Origin: Huaxiibacter chinensis
Lineage (GTDB): Bacteria; Pseudomonadota; Gammaproteobacteria; Enterobacterales; Enterobacteriaceae
Direction: 5' to 3'
DNA length: 64,000 bases
Assembly: GCF_022171985.1 (NCBI RefSeq)
Contig: NZ_JAJVHF010000009.1
Location: 79,038 to 143,037, forward strand
Position numbers and translations under genes: made by a program. This document shows positions 49,405 to 58,205 of the stretch, piece by piece. The notes beneath the pieces were generated by a model. The model was not told the DNA's origin. It was given only the letters and a program-made list of their open reading frames with translations, and ran no database searches. Position 1 is the stretch's first letter, and each line of letters starts with the position of its first letter.

Positions 49405-49985
49405 TCAATTTACTAAGTTTGTAATTGCTTTACCTTCAAAAAAATCAATAATCGTTTGTGCTGCATGAATTCCAGTGTTTTTATAATTTTCTACTGTCGC
49501 CGCTGCAATATGATGTGTAGCAATTACATTCTGAAGTGAAAGAAGTGGGTGTTCAGTAGGTAGGGGTTCAACATCAAAAACATCAAGGGCAGCATAAATG
49601 TTTTTCTCATGAACAAGATCATATAATGCAATTAAATCAATTAATCTTCCCCTTGCTGCATTAATTACCAAAGAACTATTATGCATAAATGAAAGCAAAC
49701 GCCTGTCAATGCATTTATCTAACTCCGAATAGTATGGGAGTAAGATAATAACAACATCTTATTCTACAGATATATGTCCATGAGGCTTTTCTTGGGCATT
49801 TTAAAAACAGGCATGTGATTTATCAAAATGCTTTTCGAAAGCCGAAATAGTTACCTTCAAACCAGTAAGCAAATGGCATAGCCTCTTTGCAATGTTTCCA
49901 ACACCAACCATGCCAATTTTTTATTTAGTAACCCTCTTCCCTGAGGATGTTGCGATTGCTCTTATTTAATTCGTCTGTATGTTGG
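49405..49985 (-). pseudogene. D-2-hydroxyacid dehydrogenase remnant
   Basis: Minus-strand fragments in shifted frames give the C-terminal two thirds of a D-isomer 2-hydroxyacid dehydrogenase. Upstream NRNILREEGY stops at a TAA; then KIGMVGVGNIAKRLCHLLTG (NAD-binding GxGxxG) ends at another stop after SHACF; then LLPYYSELDKCIDRR and INAARGRLIDLIALYDLV continue, with FDVEPLP and the catalytic His region ATHHIAAAT. The last open stretch (49405-49698) ends ITNLVN. The N-terminal ~100 residues are missing and the upstream edge is approximate. Confidence 0.75.
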
Positions 49986-50011
49986 GGGTTTTTCTTAAAC
50001 TCAATAAAATT

Positions 50012-50342
50012 GTACCCTGATGCCCTCACCCCAACCCTCTCCCACGGAGAGGGAGCAAACACAACAAAAGGCAACTATCGTTGCCTTTTTGATTTGAGCT
50101 AATGCGGCCTGATACCCTCACCCCAACCCTCTCCCACGGGAAGAGGGCGCAAACACAACAAAAGGCAACTATCGTTGCCTTTTTGATTTGAGCTAATGCG
50201 GCCTGATGCCCTCACCCCAGCCCTCTCCCACAGGGAGAGGGAGCAAACACAACAAAAGGCAACTATCGTTGCCTTTTTTGATTTGAGCTAATGCGGCCTG
50301 ATGCCCTCACCCCAGCCCTCTCCCACGGGGAGAGGGGGAATA
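50012..50342. repeat. Four-copy ~94-bp composite array (palindrome plus terminator hairpin)
   Basis: Units begin TG(A)CCCTCACCCC at 50021, 50113, 50207 and 50302 (92-95-base period). Each of the first three continues from the palindrome into GCAAACACAACAAAAGGCAA, a GGCAACTATCGTTGCC hairpin with TTTTT, then GATTTGAGCTAATGCGGCC. Each unit is thus a repeat element with its own intrinsic terminator. Confidence 0.92.
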
Positions 50343-50347
50343 AACAA

Positions 50348-50382
50348 CAAAAAAGGACAACTCACGTTGTCCTTTTTTCTAC
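50348..50382 (-). terminator. Terminator after gntU
   Basis: AAAAAAGGACAAC / GTTGTCCTTTTTT, a near-perfect stem with T runs on both strands just 3' of gntU. Confidence 0.9.
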
Positions 50383-50392
50383 CTGCCTTGCC

Positions 50393-51733
50393 TTAGCTCA
50401 GCAGCGTAAACGCAATCATCCCGACAATGGCACCCGTTGTGCCGAGGATGGTTTCCATCAGCGTCCAGGTTTTCAGGGTCTGCGCTTCCGTTGCGCCGGT
50501 AAACTTACCGAACAGCCAGAAGCCGGCGTCGTTAACGTGTGACACCACAATCGAACCGCCCGCAATACAGATAGACAGCGCGGCCATCTGTGCACCGGAG
50601 TAGTTCAGTTGTTCAATCACCGGCATCACCAGACCGACGGCGGTTAAGCATGCTACCGTTGCCGAACCCTGAATGATGCGCACCGCGGCAGCGAGCACGA
50701 AGCAGGTCACCGCAATCGGTAAGCCCATGCCGGTCAACGCTTCACCCAGCGCAGGCCCCACGCCGGAATCGACCAGTACCTGCTTAAACACGCCACCGGC
50801 GCCAATCACCAGTAGAATGATACCCGCCGGCTGCAGCGCGTGGCCGCAGATTTCCATCACTTTGTCTTTCGGCATGCCCTGACGCATCGCCAGGCCGTAA
50901 ATCGCCACCAGACAGGCCACCAGAATCGCCGTGAATGGATGACCGATAAACTCAAACCACTCGTACGTCGTCGACCCTACCGGCACAAAACGCGCGGCAA
51001 TCGTTTTCAGACCCACCAGCACCAGGGGGAGCAGAATCAAGGACAGACTGAACGCGAACGACGGCATTTTACCTTCGCCAAGGTGTGGCTCAGTCACGTC
51101 ATCCGGAATGTGCAATTCGACGTAACGACTGATGAAGTTGCCCCACAGCGGGCCGGCAATGATCATCCCGGGGATCGCGGCGCACAGGCCAATCAGGATC
51201 ATCCAGCCAAAGTCGGCGTGCATCTGAGACGCCAACAGCATCGGCGCAGGTCCTGGCAGCAAGAACGCTGCCGCTGCCGCCACGCCCGCAAACAGCGGAA
51301 TCACCAGCTTCACAAGGTTAGTGCCGGTGTGACGGGCCATAGAGAAAGCCACGCTAATCAGCAACACGACCGCCACTTCGAAGAACAGCGGCAGCGCACA
51401 GATCAGACCGGCAAGGCCAATCGCATAGTGTGCGCGGCTGTGACCAAAGGATTTCAGCATTTTGACGGCAATCTGATCGACCGCGCCCGTTTCATGCAAA
51501 ATCTTGCCAAACATCGCGCCCAGTGCGACGACAATCGCCAGGAAGCCCAGCGTGCCGCCCATCCCTTTTTCCATGGTCGCCGCGATTTTATCGAGCGGCA
51601 TACCGGAAAAGAGACCGGCACCAATAGACACCACCATCAAAGCCACGAAAGCATGCATACGCGCCTTCATGACTAAAAACAGCAGCAGCAAAACGGAACC
51701 GACTGCTGTTAAAACTAACGTTAATGTACTCAA
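50393..51733 (-). CDS. gntU: Low-affinity gluconate permease GntU
   Basis: 446 residues, the E. coli length, hydrophobic throughout. A GntP-family proton-coupled gluconate transporter complementing GntT. Family motifs include LPGPAPMLLASQMHADFGW and SHVNDAGFWLFGKFTG. It starts three bases after the gntK stop, so it is cotranscribed with gntK under GntR control. Confidence 0.96.
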   Translation of the reverse strand: MSTLTLVLTAVGSVLLLLFLVMKARMHAFVALMVVSIGAGLFSGMPLDKIAATMEKGMGGTLGFLAIVVALGAMFGKILHETGAVDQIAVKMLKSFGHSRAHYAIGLAGLICALPLFFEVAVVLLISVAFSMARHTGTNLVKLVIPLFAGVAAAAAFLLPGPAPMLLASQMHADFGWMILIGLCAAIPGMIIAGPLWGNFISRYVELHIPDDVTEPHLGEGKMPSFAFSLSLILLPLVLVGLKTIAARFVPVGSTTYEWFEFIGHPFTAILVACLVAIYGLAMRQGMPKDKVMEICGHALQPAGIILLVIGAGGVFKQVLVDSGVGPALGEALTGMGLPIAVTCFVLAAAVRIIQGSATVACLTAVGLVMPVIEQLNYSGAQMAALSICIAGGSIVVSHVNDAGFWLFGKFTGATEAQTLKTWTLMETILGTTGAIVGMIAFTLLS

Positions 51734-51736
51734 AAC

Positions 51737-52264
51737 TTACTGCCTTTTATTAATAACCTCGATGGTGCTGGCGACAACACCTTCCAGTGACTGATCGATA
51801 TCAACCACTAATACATCCTGCTCGTCCGTGCCCGGCTCCTGTAAGGTGTCGAACTGGGTAACCAGCATCTGGGTCTTAAAGAAATGGCCTTTACGCGCTT
51901 TCAGACGGCTTTCAATTACGCCGAAATCGCCTTTCAGGTAGATGAAAGAGAGATTTGGGTTACCGTCGCGCAGCAGGTCGCGGTAGGTTTTTTTCAGCGC
52001 GGAACAGACAATCAGAGAGACTTTATTGGTGCGCTGCATCGCAAAGGCGGCATCATTCAGCGCCTGCAACCAGGGTTTACGGTCTTCGTCATTCAACGGT
52101 TCGCCAGCAGCCATTTTATTGATGTTGCTGCGCGGGTGAAGAAAGTCGCCATCCAGAAACGCGGCCTGAAGTTGGTGTGCGACTTCGCTTGCAACTGCAG
52201 ATTTACCGCTACCGGAAACGCCCATCAGGACGTAAACGTGGTGATCGTGATTCGTCGTGCTCAA
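51737..52264 (-). CDS. gntK: Gluconokinase GntK
   Basis: 175 residues. Phosphorylates gluconate to 6-phosphogluconate for the Entner-Doudoroff and pentose phosphate pathways. The P-loop GVSGSGKS is at residues 15-22, with DGDFLHPRSNINKM in the substrate site and LKARKGHFFKTQML near the C-terminus. Two abutting GntR operators and a CRP site lie upstream. Confidence 0.97.
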   Translation of the reverse strand: MSTTNHDHHVYVLMGVSGSGKSAVASEVAHQLQAAFLDGDFLHPRSNINKMAAGEPLNDEDRKPWLQALNDAAFAMQRTNKVSLIVCSALKKTYRDLLRDGNPNLSFIYLKGDFGVIESRLKARKGHFFKTQMLVTQFDTLQEPGTDEQDVLVVDIDQSLEGVVASTIEVINKRQ

Positions 52265-52282
52265 AGGGAGTCCCTCAGTCTA

Positions 52283-52312
52283 TTGTTACGGGTAACAGTT
52301 ATCGGTAACATT
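52283..52312. promoter_or_regulatory. Paired GntR operators at the gntK promoter
   Basis: TTGTTACGGGTAACAG (52283-52298) and GTTATCGGTAACATT (52298-52312) are two GntR-type palindromes side by side, 20-50 bases before the gntK start. Confidence 0.75.
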
Positions 52313-52363
52313 GTCCTGCCGGGGCTAAAGAGAAGCAATATCCAAACGTGGATGAAGTGAATA

Positions 52364-52383
52364 AGTGTGAGCTAGCTCAAACT
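52364..52383. promoter_or_regulatory. CRP-like site at the gntK promoter
   Basis: TGTGA-GCTAGC-TCAAA (52366-52381) differs from TGTGA-N6-TCACA by one base. It lies about 100 bases before gntK, next to the gntR 3' end. CRP activation of gntKU is known in E. coli. Confidence 0.65.
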
Positions 52384-52390
52384 TGTCAGA

Positions 52391-53386
52391 CTAAATTGAT
52401 CCACCTGGTGACAAGGTGAAACCTAAATCTAACATTTTGGGCGTCACCACCTCGCCACGAATACGCGCCAGCAGGCGTTCTGCACCGATACGGCCCATGC
52501 GCTCACGCGGCGTCAGGACGCTCGCCAGACGCGGCTCCATCACCTGGCCGATATCGTGGCCATGGAAACCTGCAATGGCGATGTCATCCGGGATTTTCAG
52601 CCCCAGACGCTGGCACTCAAAGGCGGCGCCGACCGCAAGGTCATCGTTGGTACAGAAAATACCATCAAGCTGGGGATACTCGCGACGCGCCTGACGCATC
52701 AGCTCAATACCGGACGAGTAGGAGGAAGACTGCTCCACCATAACGCTGTACGGCGTTAAGTTGGCATCGAGCATGGCCTGCTCATATCCCTTTTGTTTGA
52801 TGATAGTACGTTCATCCAGACGCGCACCCAAATAGGCCACGTGGCGATGCCCGCGCGCCAGGATGGCCGCCGTCATTTGACGTGCTGCTTCGTAGTTATC
52901 AAACCCGACCGCGATATCAAGACAGGGCGACTGGCTGTCCATCAGCTCGACCACCGGGATACCGGCCACTTCAATCATTTTCAAGGTTCGTGGCGTGTGG
53001 GTACGCTCGGTCAGGATCAGCCCGTCAATGTTCCAGGAAAGCATCGATTCCAGACGTTCCTCTTCCAGTTCCGGCTTGTACCCGTAGTGCGCGAGCATGG
53101 TTTGATATCCAAACGCATCGGTCACGCTTTCGATACCGCGCAGCACTTCGGCGAACACCTGGTTGGTTAAGGAAGGTAACAGGACGCCCACCGCACGGCT
53201 GGTCGCATTTGACAGGATATCGGGTGCGCGGTTGGGGATATAACCCAGTTCATCAAGAGCAGCGGCAATCTTGCCACGCAACGCCAGGGAAACCTGTTCC
53301 GGGTTACGTAAGAAACGGCTGACCGTCATTTTGGTCACACCGACGCGATCGGCTACATCCTGAAGTACGGGTCTTTTCTTTTTCAT
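52391..53386 (-). CDS. gntR: Gluconate regulator GntR (LacI family)
   Basis: 331 residues. Represses gntT, gntKU and edd-eda until gluconate is bound. The N-terminal LacI-type HTH is LQDVADRVGVTKMTVSRFLRNP with a hinge helix (LGYIPNRAPDIL), followed by a periplasmic-binding-like effector domain (FCTNDDLAVGAAFEC, IAGFHGHDI). Upstream of gntK on the same strand, its target operators lie in the gap that follows it. Confidence 0.97.
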   Translation of the reverse strand: MKKKRPVLQDVADRVGVTKMTVSRFLRNPEQVSLALRGKIAAALDELGYIPNRAPDILSNATSRAVGVLLPSLTNQVFAEVLRGIESVTDAFGYQTMLAHYGYKPELEEERLESMLSWNIDGLILTERTHTPRTLKMIEVAGIPVVELMDSQSPCLDIAVGFDNYEAARQMTAAILARGHRHVAYLGARLDERTIIKQKGYEQAMLDANLTPYSVMVEQSSSYSSGIELMRQARREYPQLDGIFCTNDDLAVGAAFECQRLGLKIPDDIAIAGFHGHDIGQVMEPRLASVLTPRERMGRIGAERLLARIRGEVVTPKMLDLGFTLSPGGSI

Positions 53387-53433
53387 CGTCCTGAGAAATC
53401 TGTGGGGGGAGATTTGCTCAGTTTATCACGGAC

Positions 53434-53472
53434 AAAGCCCAACCTTCCCCTTTCAGAGGGACGGTTGGGCAT
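53434..53472 (-). terminator. Terminator after yhhW
   Basis: GCCCAACC (53437-53444) and GGTTGGGC (53463-53470) form an 8-bp stem between yhhW and gntR; on the minus strand the stem is followed by TTTG. Confidence 0.6.
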
Positions 53473-53486
53473 TTATTTATGATTTA

Positions 53487-54182
53487 TTAGACCGGTGGCA
53501 GATCAAACAGCAGAATTTCGCTTTCACTGTCGGCATGCACGGACAGCGCCTGCTCATCCCAGATTGCCAGACCATCCGCCGTGGTGGCTTTGGTGCCGTT
53601 AATGGACACATTACCTTTCACCACCTGGATCCAGACGCGACGGTTAGCCGCAATCTGATGCACGGATTGTTCGTCTTTCGCCAGCGCCCAGCGGTACAGT
53701 TCCATATCCTGATGCACTTTCAGGGAACCGTCACGCGCATCCGGTGACAGCACCAGCTGTTTGCCTTGCTCCGCATCAAAGCGACGCTGTTCATAGCGTG
53801 GCGTGATGCCGGTTTCTTCCGGAATGATCCAGATTTGATACAGGTGCAGTTTTTCCGTATTGCTCGGGTTGTATTCCGAGTGACGCACACCGGTACCCGC
53901 GCTCATAATCTGGAACTCACCGGCCGGAACCTGCTCTTCGTTGCCCATGCTGTCTTTGTGCGCTACGGCGCCCTCAAGCACATAGGTCAGGATTTCCATG
54001 TCTTTGTGCGGGTGAGTGCCAAAGCCCTGGCCTGCGTCGATCACATCGTCGTTAATCACGCGCAGTGCAGAGAAGCCCATAAAATTCGGGTCGTAGTAAT
54101 CGGCAAACGAAAAGGTATGCCATGAGTCCAGCCAGCCATGATTCGCGTGACCACGTTCGTTTGCTTTGCGTAAGAAGATCAT
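53487..54182 (-). CDS. yhhW: Pirin-family quercetin 2,3-dioxygenase YhhW
   Basis: 231 residues, the E. coli length. A cupin-fold pirin; the E. coli protein shows quercetinase activity in vitro, with an unknown natural substrate. Metal ligands are visible in GFGTHPHKDMEIL and VRHSEYNPS. The start at 54182 (MIFLRKANERGHANHGW) follows GGAG and matches the family; a longer in-frame upstream extension is not conserved. Confidence 0.94.
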   Translation of the reverse strand: MIFLRKANERGHANHGWLDSWHTFSFADYYDPNFMGFSALRVINDDVIDAGQGFGTHPHKDMEILTYVLEGAVAHKDSMGNEEQVPAGEFQIMSAGTGVRHSEYNPSNTEKLHLYQIWIIPEETGITPRYEQRRFDAEQGKQLVLSPDARDGSLKVHQDMELYRWALAKDEQSVHQIAANRRVWIQVVKGNVSINGTKATTADGLAIWDEQALSVHADSESEILLFDLPPV

Positions 54183-54305
54183 TGTTTTCCACTCCAGTTC
54201 GTTTCGATGGAGTAAGTGTGGACGTAAACCTTCGGGGATGATAGTGGGTGAAAATTGACTCCTCTGTTCAAAAATTATGAACAAGTCCAGAGGAGCCATT
54301 AAACC

Positions 54306-55343
54306 TTACTTAGCAAGGGTTACCGTGGCAGGAGAAGCTTGCTCAAAGCCGCGTTCCAGGATTTCCAGATTGGTGAGAACGTCAGTTTCCTTGACGTAAT
54401 TCGCCGTGCCGTCAGTGAGGGTGTCATACAATGCATCATAGACACGGCCATAGTCGCCGGTTTCAGGCAGCCACTCTTCCCGCACCGTCACACCCTCTTC
54501 GTTGACATACTCCAGTATCCCAACCGTATCATCTGCCGCAAAGCCCGGCTCACCCGGCATGATATTGGCCTTGAGGCTGGTCTCCTGCTGGTCGATACCG
54601 TATTTGATAAACGAGCCTTTGGTGCCGTGTACGATAAATTTCGGGTAGTCGATTTTGACGTAGTGGCTGGTTTTAACGATGGCTTTCAGGCGACCATAAA
54701 ACAGCTGAGCTTCAAAGGTATCGTCCGGGTTGGCTTTGTTGCGCAGGCTGCGGATGTCATACGCTACGTGGTCCGGGCGGCCAAACAGAGAGATGATCTG
54801 ATCCATCGTGTGTACGCCGAGCCCATAGAACATGCCGTCCTGCGGCAGGCCGGGTTTGGTTTCGGCAACCGGACGGTAATAGTCAAAGTGGCTTTCAATC
54901 TCGACGATATCGCCGAGCTTACCGCTCTCAATCGCCTTTTTCGCCGTCAGGAAGCAGCTGTCAAAGCGACGATTTTGATACGGGGTAACGGTCAGCCCGT
55001 TACGTTTTGCCAGCGCGAACAGCTCTTTCGCTTCGGCGAGGGTCGGGGTGAAGGGTTTTTCCACCAGCACGTTTTTACCCGCCTCCAGCGCCTGCTTCGC
55101 ATAGTCGAAGTGGCTGTCGGCGTGCGTGCAGACGATTACCAGCTTCACCTGCGGATCGTTAAGCACTTCCGCCAGATCGCTGGTGAAATGAATATGAGAA
55201 TACTGGGGAGACTGCTCCTCCGGCTTCGCACTGCGGCGGTAGATGTGGGCGACGTGCCAGCTGTCTTTGCGGTTGAGAACGTAGGGGAGATGGTAACGGG
55301 TGGTGCTTTTGCCGAATCCAATAAATGCGCAATGTAGTGTCAT
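54306..55343 (-). CDS. yhhX: Gfo/Idh/MocA-family oxidoreductase YhhX
   Basis: 345 residues. N-terminal NAD(P)-binding fold (CAFIGFGKSTTRYHLPYV, IVCTHADSH, LVEKPFTPTLAEA) and a C-terminal alpha/beta dimerisation domain. The substrate is unknown. Between yhhW and the ryhB small RNA, as in E. coli. The E. coli gene is regulated by Fur; the nearby Fur box belongs to ryhB but could serve both. Confidence 0.93.
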   Translation of the reverse strand: MTLHCAFIGFGKSTTRYHLPYVLNRKDSWHVAHIYRRSAKPEEQSPQYSHIHFTSDLAEVLNDPQVKLVIVCTHADSHFDYAKQALEAGKNVLVEKPFTPTLAEAKELFALAKRNGLTVTPYQNRRFDSCFLTAKKAIESGKLGDIVEIESHFDYYRPVAETKPGLPQDGMFYGLGVHTMDQIISLFGRPDHVAYDIRSLRNKANPDDTFEAQLFYGRLKAIVKTSHYVKIDYPKFIVHGTKGSFIKYGIDQQETSLKANIMPGEPGFAADDTVGILEYVNEEGVTVREEWLPETGDYGRVYDALYDTLTDGTANYVKETDVLTNLEILERGFEQASPATVTLAK

Positions 55344-55550
55344 GGTTCAGTCCTTTTTAAGGTTACTAAGAGCAACCATAGCGCAACTTTTGCCCTCACC
55401 CTAGCTTTCAGATGCTCGCGCATCAGCCGTTAGTGTCACTGCCAGTTTGCTCACGGCAAGCGCGCAGCAACCGGTGCGTACACAGAGCACGTGCGGATTG
55501 CGAGCATTTCCAGGGGGCAACATGGCAAGAAAGCCAGGCTGAAAAAAGGT

Positions 55551-55644
55551 AAAAAAAAGCCAGCAAGAAGCTGGCTGAAATAATACTGGAAGCAATGTGA
55601 GCAATGTCGTGCTTTCAGGTTTCCGTAGAGGTCTTCCTGAACGC
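55551..55644 (-). ncRNA. ryhB: Iron-stress small RNA RyhB
   Basis: The minus strand starts GCGTTCAGGAAGACC and contains the conserved pairing core CCTGAAAGCACGACATTGCT followed by CACATTGCTTCCAGTATTA, then a GCCAGC(TTCTT)GCTGGC terminator with eight T. This is very close to E. coli RyhB and sits in the same place between yhhX and yhhY. Made under low iron, it pairs with mRNAs of iron-using proteins via Hfq. The 5' stem region (CTCTACGGAAACC) differs from E. coli (CTCGCGGAGAACC as I recall). Confidence 0.93.
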
Positions 55645-55649
55645 AGAGC

Positions 55650-55668
55650 AATAATAATCATTCTCATT
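55650..55668. promoter_or_regulatory. Fur box of ryhB
   Basis: AATAATAATCATTCTCATT closely matches GATAATGATAATCATTATC and lies at the expected promoter position just upstream of ryhB. Confidence 0.8.
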
Positions 55669-55766
55669 CGCAGTTGTCCAATCATTTTTTGCAAAAATTA
55701 GCAGTTGACTCAAATTTTAATCTCACTGATGTTGGAATGGACGTTTAACTGACTGAGGATGAAGGA

Positions 55767-56255
55767 ATGAGTGAGATTGTGATACGCCATATCGAAGCCA
55801 GCGATGCAGAAGCTTTACGTGACATTATGTCGCATCCTGGGGTGTATCATGACACGCTACAAGTTCCCCATCCTTCAATGGATATGTGGCATGACCGGGT
55901 TGCGGCGAAACCGGGAAGACGTCATCTCGTCGCCTGTCTGGACCAGCGAGTGGTCGGCCATATGGCACTTGATGTGATGGAAAATCCGCGCCGCAGCCAC
56001 GTTGCAACATTCGGCATAAGCGTGGCCGCTGACGTGCAGGGACGAGGCGTAGGTCGTGCGCTCATGCGCGAGATGGTCAACCTGTGCGACAACTGGTTGC
56101 GTATTGACCGCATTGAACTCACCGTTTTTGCTGATAACCCTGCTGCAGTGGCGCTGTACAAGAAGTTTGGATTTGAAATTGAAGGGACCGGCAGGAACTT
56201 TGCCCTGCGTAACGGCGAATATGTCGACGCGTATTATATGGCGCGGTTGAAGTAA
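55767..56255 (+). CDS. yhhY: GNAT-family acetyltransferase YhhY
   Basis: 162 residues, the E. coli length. A cytoplasmic GNAT fold with the acetyl-CoA loop VAADVQGRGVGRALMREMV and the C-terminal YKKFGFEIEGTGRNFALRNGE. The E. coli protein acetylates some amino acids, including toxic analogues. Several central residues differ from E. coli. Confidence 0.92.
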   Translation: MSEIVIRHIEASDAEALRDIMSHPGVYHDTLQVPHPSMDMWHDRVAAKPGRRHLVACLDQRVVGHMALDVMENPRRSHVATFGISVAADVQGRGVGRALMREMVNLCDNWLRIDRIELTVFADNPAAVALYKKFGFEIEGTGRNFALRNGEYVDAYYMARLK

Positions 56256-56260
56256 TGTGT

Positions 56261-56331
56261 TGCCCTCACCCTCTCCCACAGGGAGAGGGAATTGAAACGC
56301 AGGCCGGGTAAGGCGCAGCCGCCACCCGGCA
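56261..56331. repeat. Palindrome copy and REP element between yhhY and ggt
   Basis: TGCCCTCACC plus CCTCTCCCACAGGGAGAGG at 56261-56289, then a REP-type GCCGGGTAAGGCGCAGCCGCCACCCGGC at about 56303-56330. It lies 3' of both convergent genes. Confidence 0.8.
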
Positions 56332-56337
56332 ACACAA

Positions 56338-58083
56338 TCAGTACCCCGCCGTCAAATCATCGACCGAACGTGGGTCCGATGCACCATAGAGCGCGCCATC
56401 CGGCCCGACCATAATGCTCTGGGTACTGCCCATCGCCTCTTTCACCGCGATTTTTTGCCCCTTCTCTTCGAGGAGTTTAAGCGTATCCGGGCTGAAGCCC
56501 TTCTCTACGCGCAGCTCATCCGGCAGCCACTGATGATGGAAACGCGGGGCATTCGTCGCTTCGGCGACGTTCATTCCATAATCAATACTGTTCACCACCA
56601 TTTGCAGCACGGTGGTAATAATACGGCTACCGCCCGGGCTCCCCGTTACCAGCCAGGTTTTGCCGTCTTTAACCACGATGGTCGGTGACATAGACGACAA
56701 CGGACGCTTCTTCGGCCCTACCGCATTTGCATCCCCGCCCACCAGCCCGTAGACGTTTGGCACGCCCGGTTTGGCAGAGAAGTCGTCCATCTCGTTATTG
56801 AGCAGGATCCCGCTGTTGCCCGCCACAATGCCGGTACCAAAGGTGGTGTTGAGGGTATAGGTCACCGCCACCGCATTACCGTCTTTATCCACCACCGAGA
56901 AGTGGGTAGTCTGGTTGCTCTCATACGGGGCCAGCTTGCCCGGGCGGATCTCGCTCGACGGTTTGGCCTTGTTGATATCGATCTGCTCAGCCAGGGATTT
57001 GGCATAGGCTTTATTGGTCAGCGCCTGCCACGGCACCTTCACAAAATCCGGGTCGCCAAGGTATTCCGAGCGGTCGGCGTAAGCACGTTTTTCTGCCTCA
57101 GCCATGACCTGCATCGCATCGGCGCTGCCAAAGCCATATTTGTGCATATCGAAGTTTTCAAGAATGTTGAGGATCTGCACGATGTGAATACCGCCGGAAG
57201 ACGGTGGGGGCATGGAGAAGACGTCATAGCCACGGTAGGTTCCGCTAATCGGCTCTCGCTCAACCGCCTTATACTCCGCCAGATCGGCTTTCGTGATAAG
57301 GCCGCCGTTCTTTTGCATCTCTTCGGCAATCTGATCGGCTATCGCTCCTTTATAGAAAGCATCCGGTCCGTTTTCCGCAATCAGCTCAAGGCTTTTCGCC
57401 AGATTCTTCTGCACCAGCTTATCGCCCTTCTTCAGCGGTTCGCCCTCTTTCCAGAAGATAGCCTTACTGTTTTCGTGCTGGGGAAGAACCTCGCTGCCGT
57501 AGGTCTTCAGATCGTCGGCCAGCGCGTCGTTCACCACAAAGCCGTCACGCGCCAGCTTAATAGCAGGCTGTACCACTTTGTTCAGGGGTAAGGTGCCATA
57601 TTTTTCCAGCGCCAGGGAGAAACCCGCTACGGTGCCGGGAACCCCGGTTGCCAGATGGGAAGTAAGTGATTTTTTACTGTCCGGATTCCCCTGTTCGTCA
57701 AGGAACATGTCGCGGGAAGCTTGCTGAGGCGCCATTTCGCGGAAGTCGATGGCCACGGTTTTACCGTCTTTGGTTCGCAGCATCATAAAGCCGCCGCCCC
57801 CCAGATTACCGGCCTGCGGATGCGTCACGGCCAGCGCATAACCTACCGCCACGGCCGCATCTACCGCGTTACCGCCCCCTTTAAGAATATCGACCCCAAC
57901 CTGGGTCGCCATCGCGTCCACCGAGGCCACCATACCCTGCGTGGCACGGACAGGATGAAAAACATCCTCTTCCACGCCGTAGGATACGGGCGGTGCCGCA
58001 GGAGGATTAGCCGCCACAGTGAAAGTCCCGCCCGCCATCAACGCGGCGAGGGCAACCCAGCGCAAAAACGTTGGTTTTATCAT
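56338..58083 (-). CDS. ggt: Gamma-glutamyltranspeptidase (periplasmic)
   Basis: 581 residues. Hydrolyses glutathione and other gamma-glutamyl compounds; the proenzyme cuts itself into large and small subunits at a Thr that becomes the nucleophile. A signal peptide is visible (IKPTFLRWVALAALMAGGTFTVAA). The nucleophile Thr lies in ESNQTTHFSVVDKDGN, the lid and pocket residues in PLSSMSPTIVVKDGK, and the GG motif in TGSPGGSRIITTV. The start at 58083 follows GGAGAA; a 9-codon extension upstream is not conserved. Confidence 0.96.
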   Translation of the reverse strand: MIKPTFLRWVALAALMAGGTFTVAANPPAAPPVSYGVEEDVFHPVRATQGMVASVDAMATQVGVDILKGGGNAVDAAVAVGYALAVTHPQAGNLGGGGFMMLRTKDGKTVAIDFREMAPQQASRDMFLDEQGNPDSKKSLTSHLATGVPGTVAGFSLALEKYGTLPLNKVVQPAIKLARDGFVVNDALADDLKTYGSEVLPQHENSKAIFWKEGEPLKKGDKLVQKNLAKSLELIAENGPDAFYKGAIADQIAEEMQKNGGLITKADLAEYKAVEREPISGTYRGYDVFSMPPPSSGGIHIVQILNILENFDMHKYGFGSADAMQVMAEAEKRAYADRSEYLGDPDFVKVPWQALTNKAYAKSLAEQIDINKAKPSSEIRPGKLAPYESNQTTHFSVVDKDGNAVAVTYTLNTTFGTGIVAGNSGILLNNEMDDFSAKPGVPNVYGLVGGDANAVGPKKRPLSSMSPTIVVKDGKTWLVTGSPGGSRIITTVLQMVVNSIDYGMNVAEATNAPRFHHQWLPDELRVEKGFSPDTLKLLEEKGQKIAVKEAMGSTQSIMVGPDGALYGASDPRSVDDLTAGY

Positions 58084-58205
58084 TGTTGTTCTCCAGGTGA
58101 TGGGATCCATATTCCCGCTTAAGCCTGGTTCACAACTCTTAAAAAATCATCGTTATGTCGGAATCAGGATAAACTTAAGAGAAGCCTCAGAAGGAGGAAA
58201 TACCC

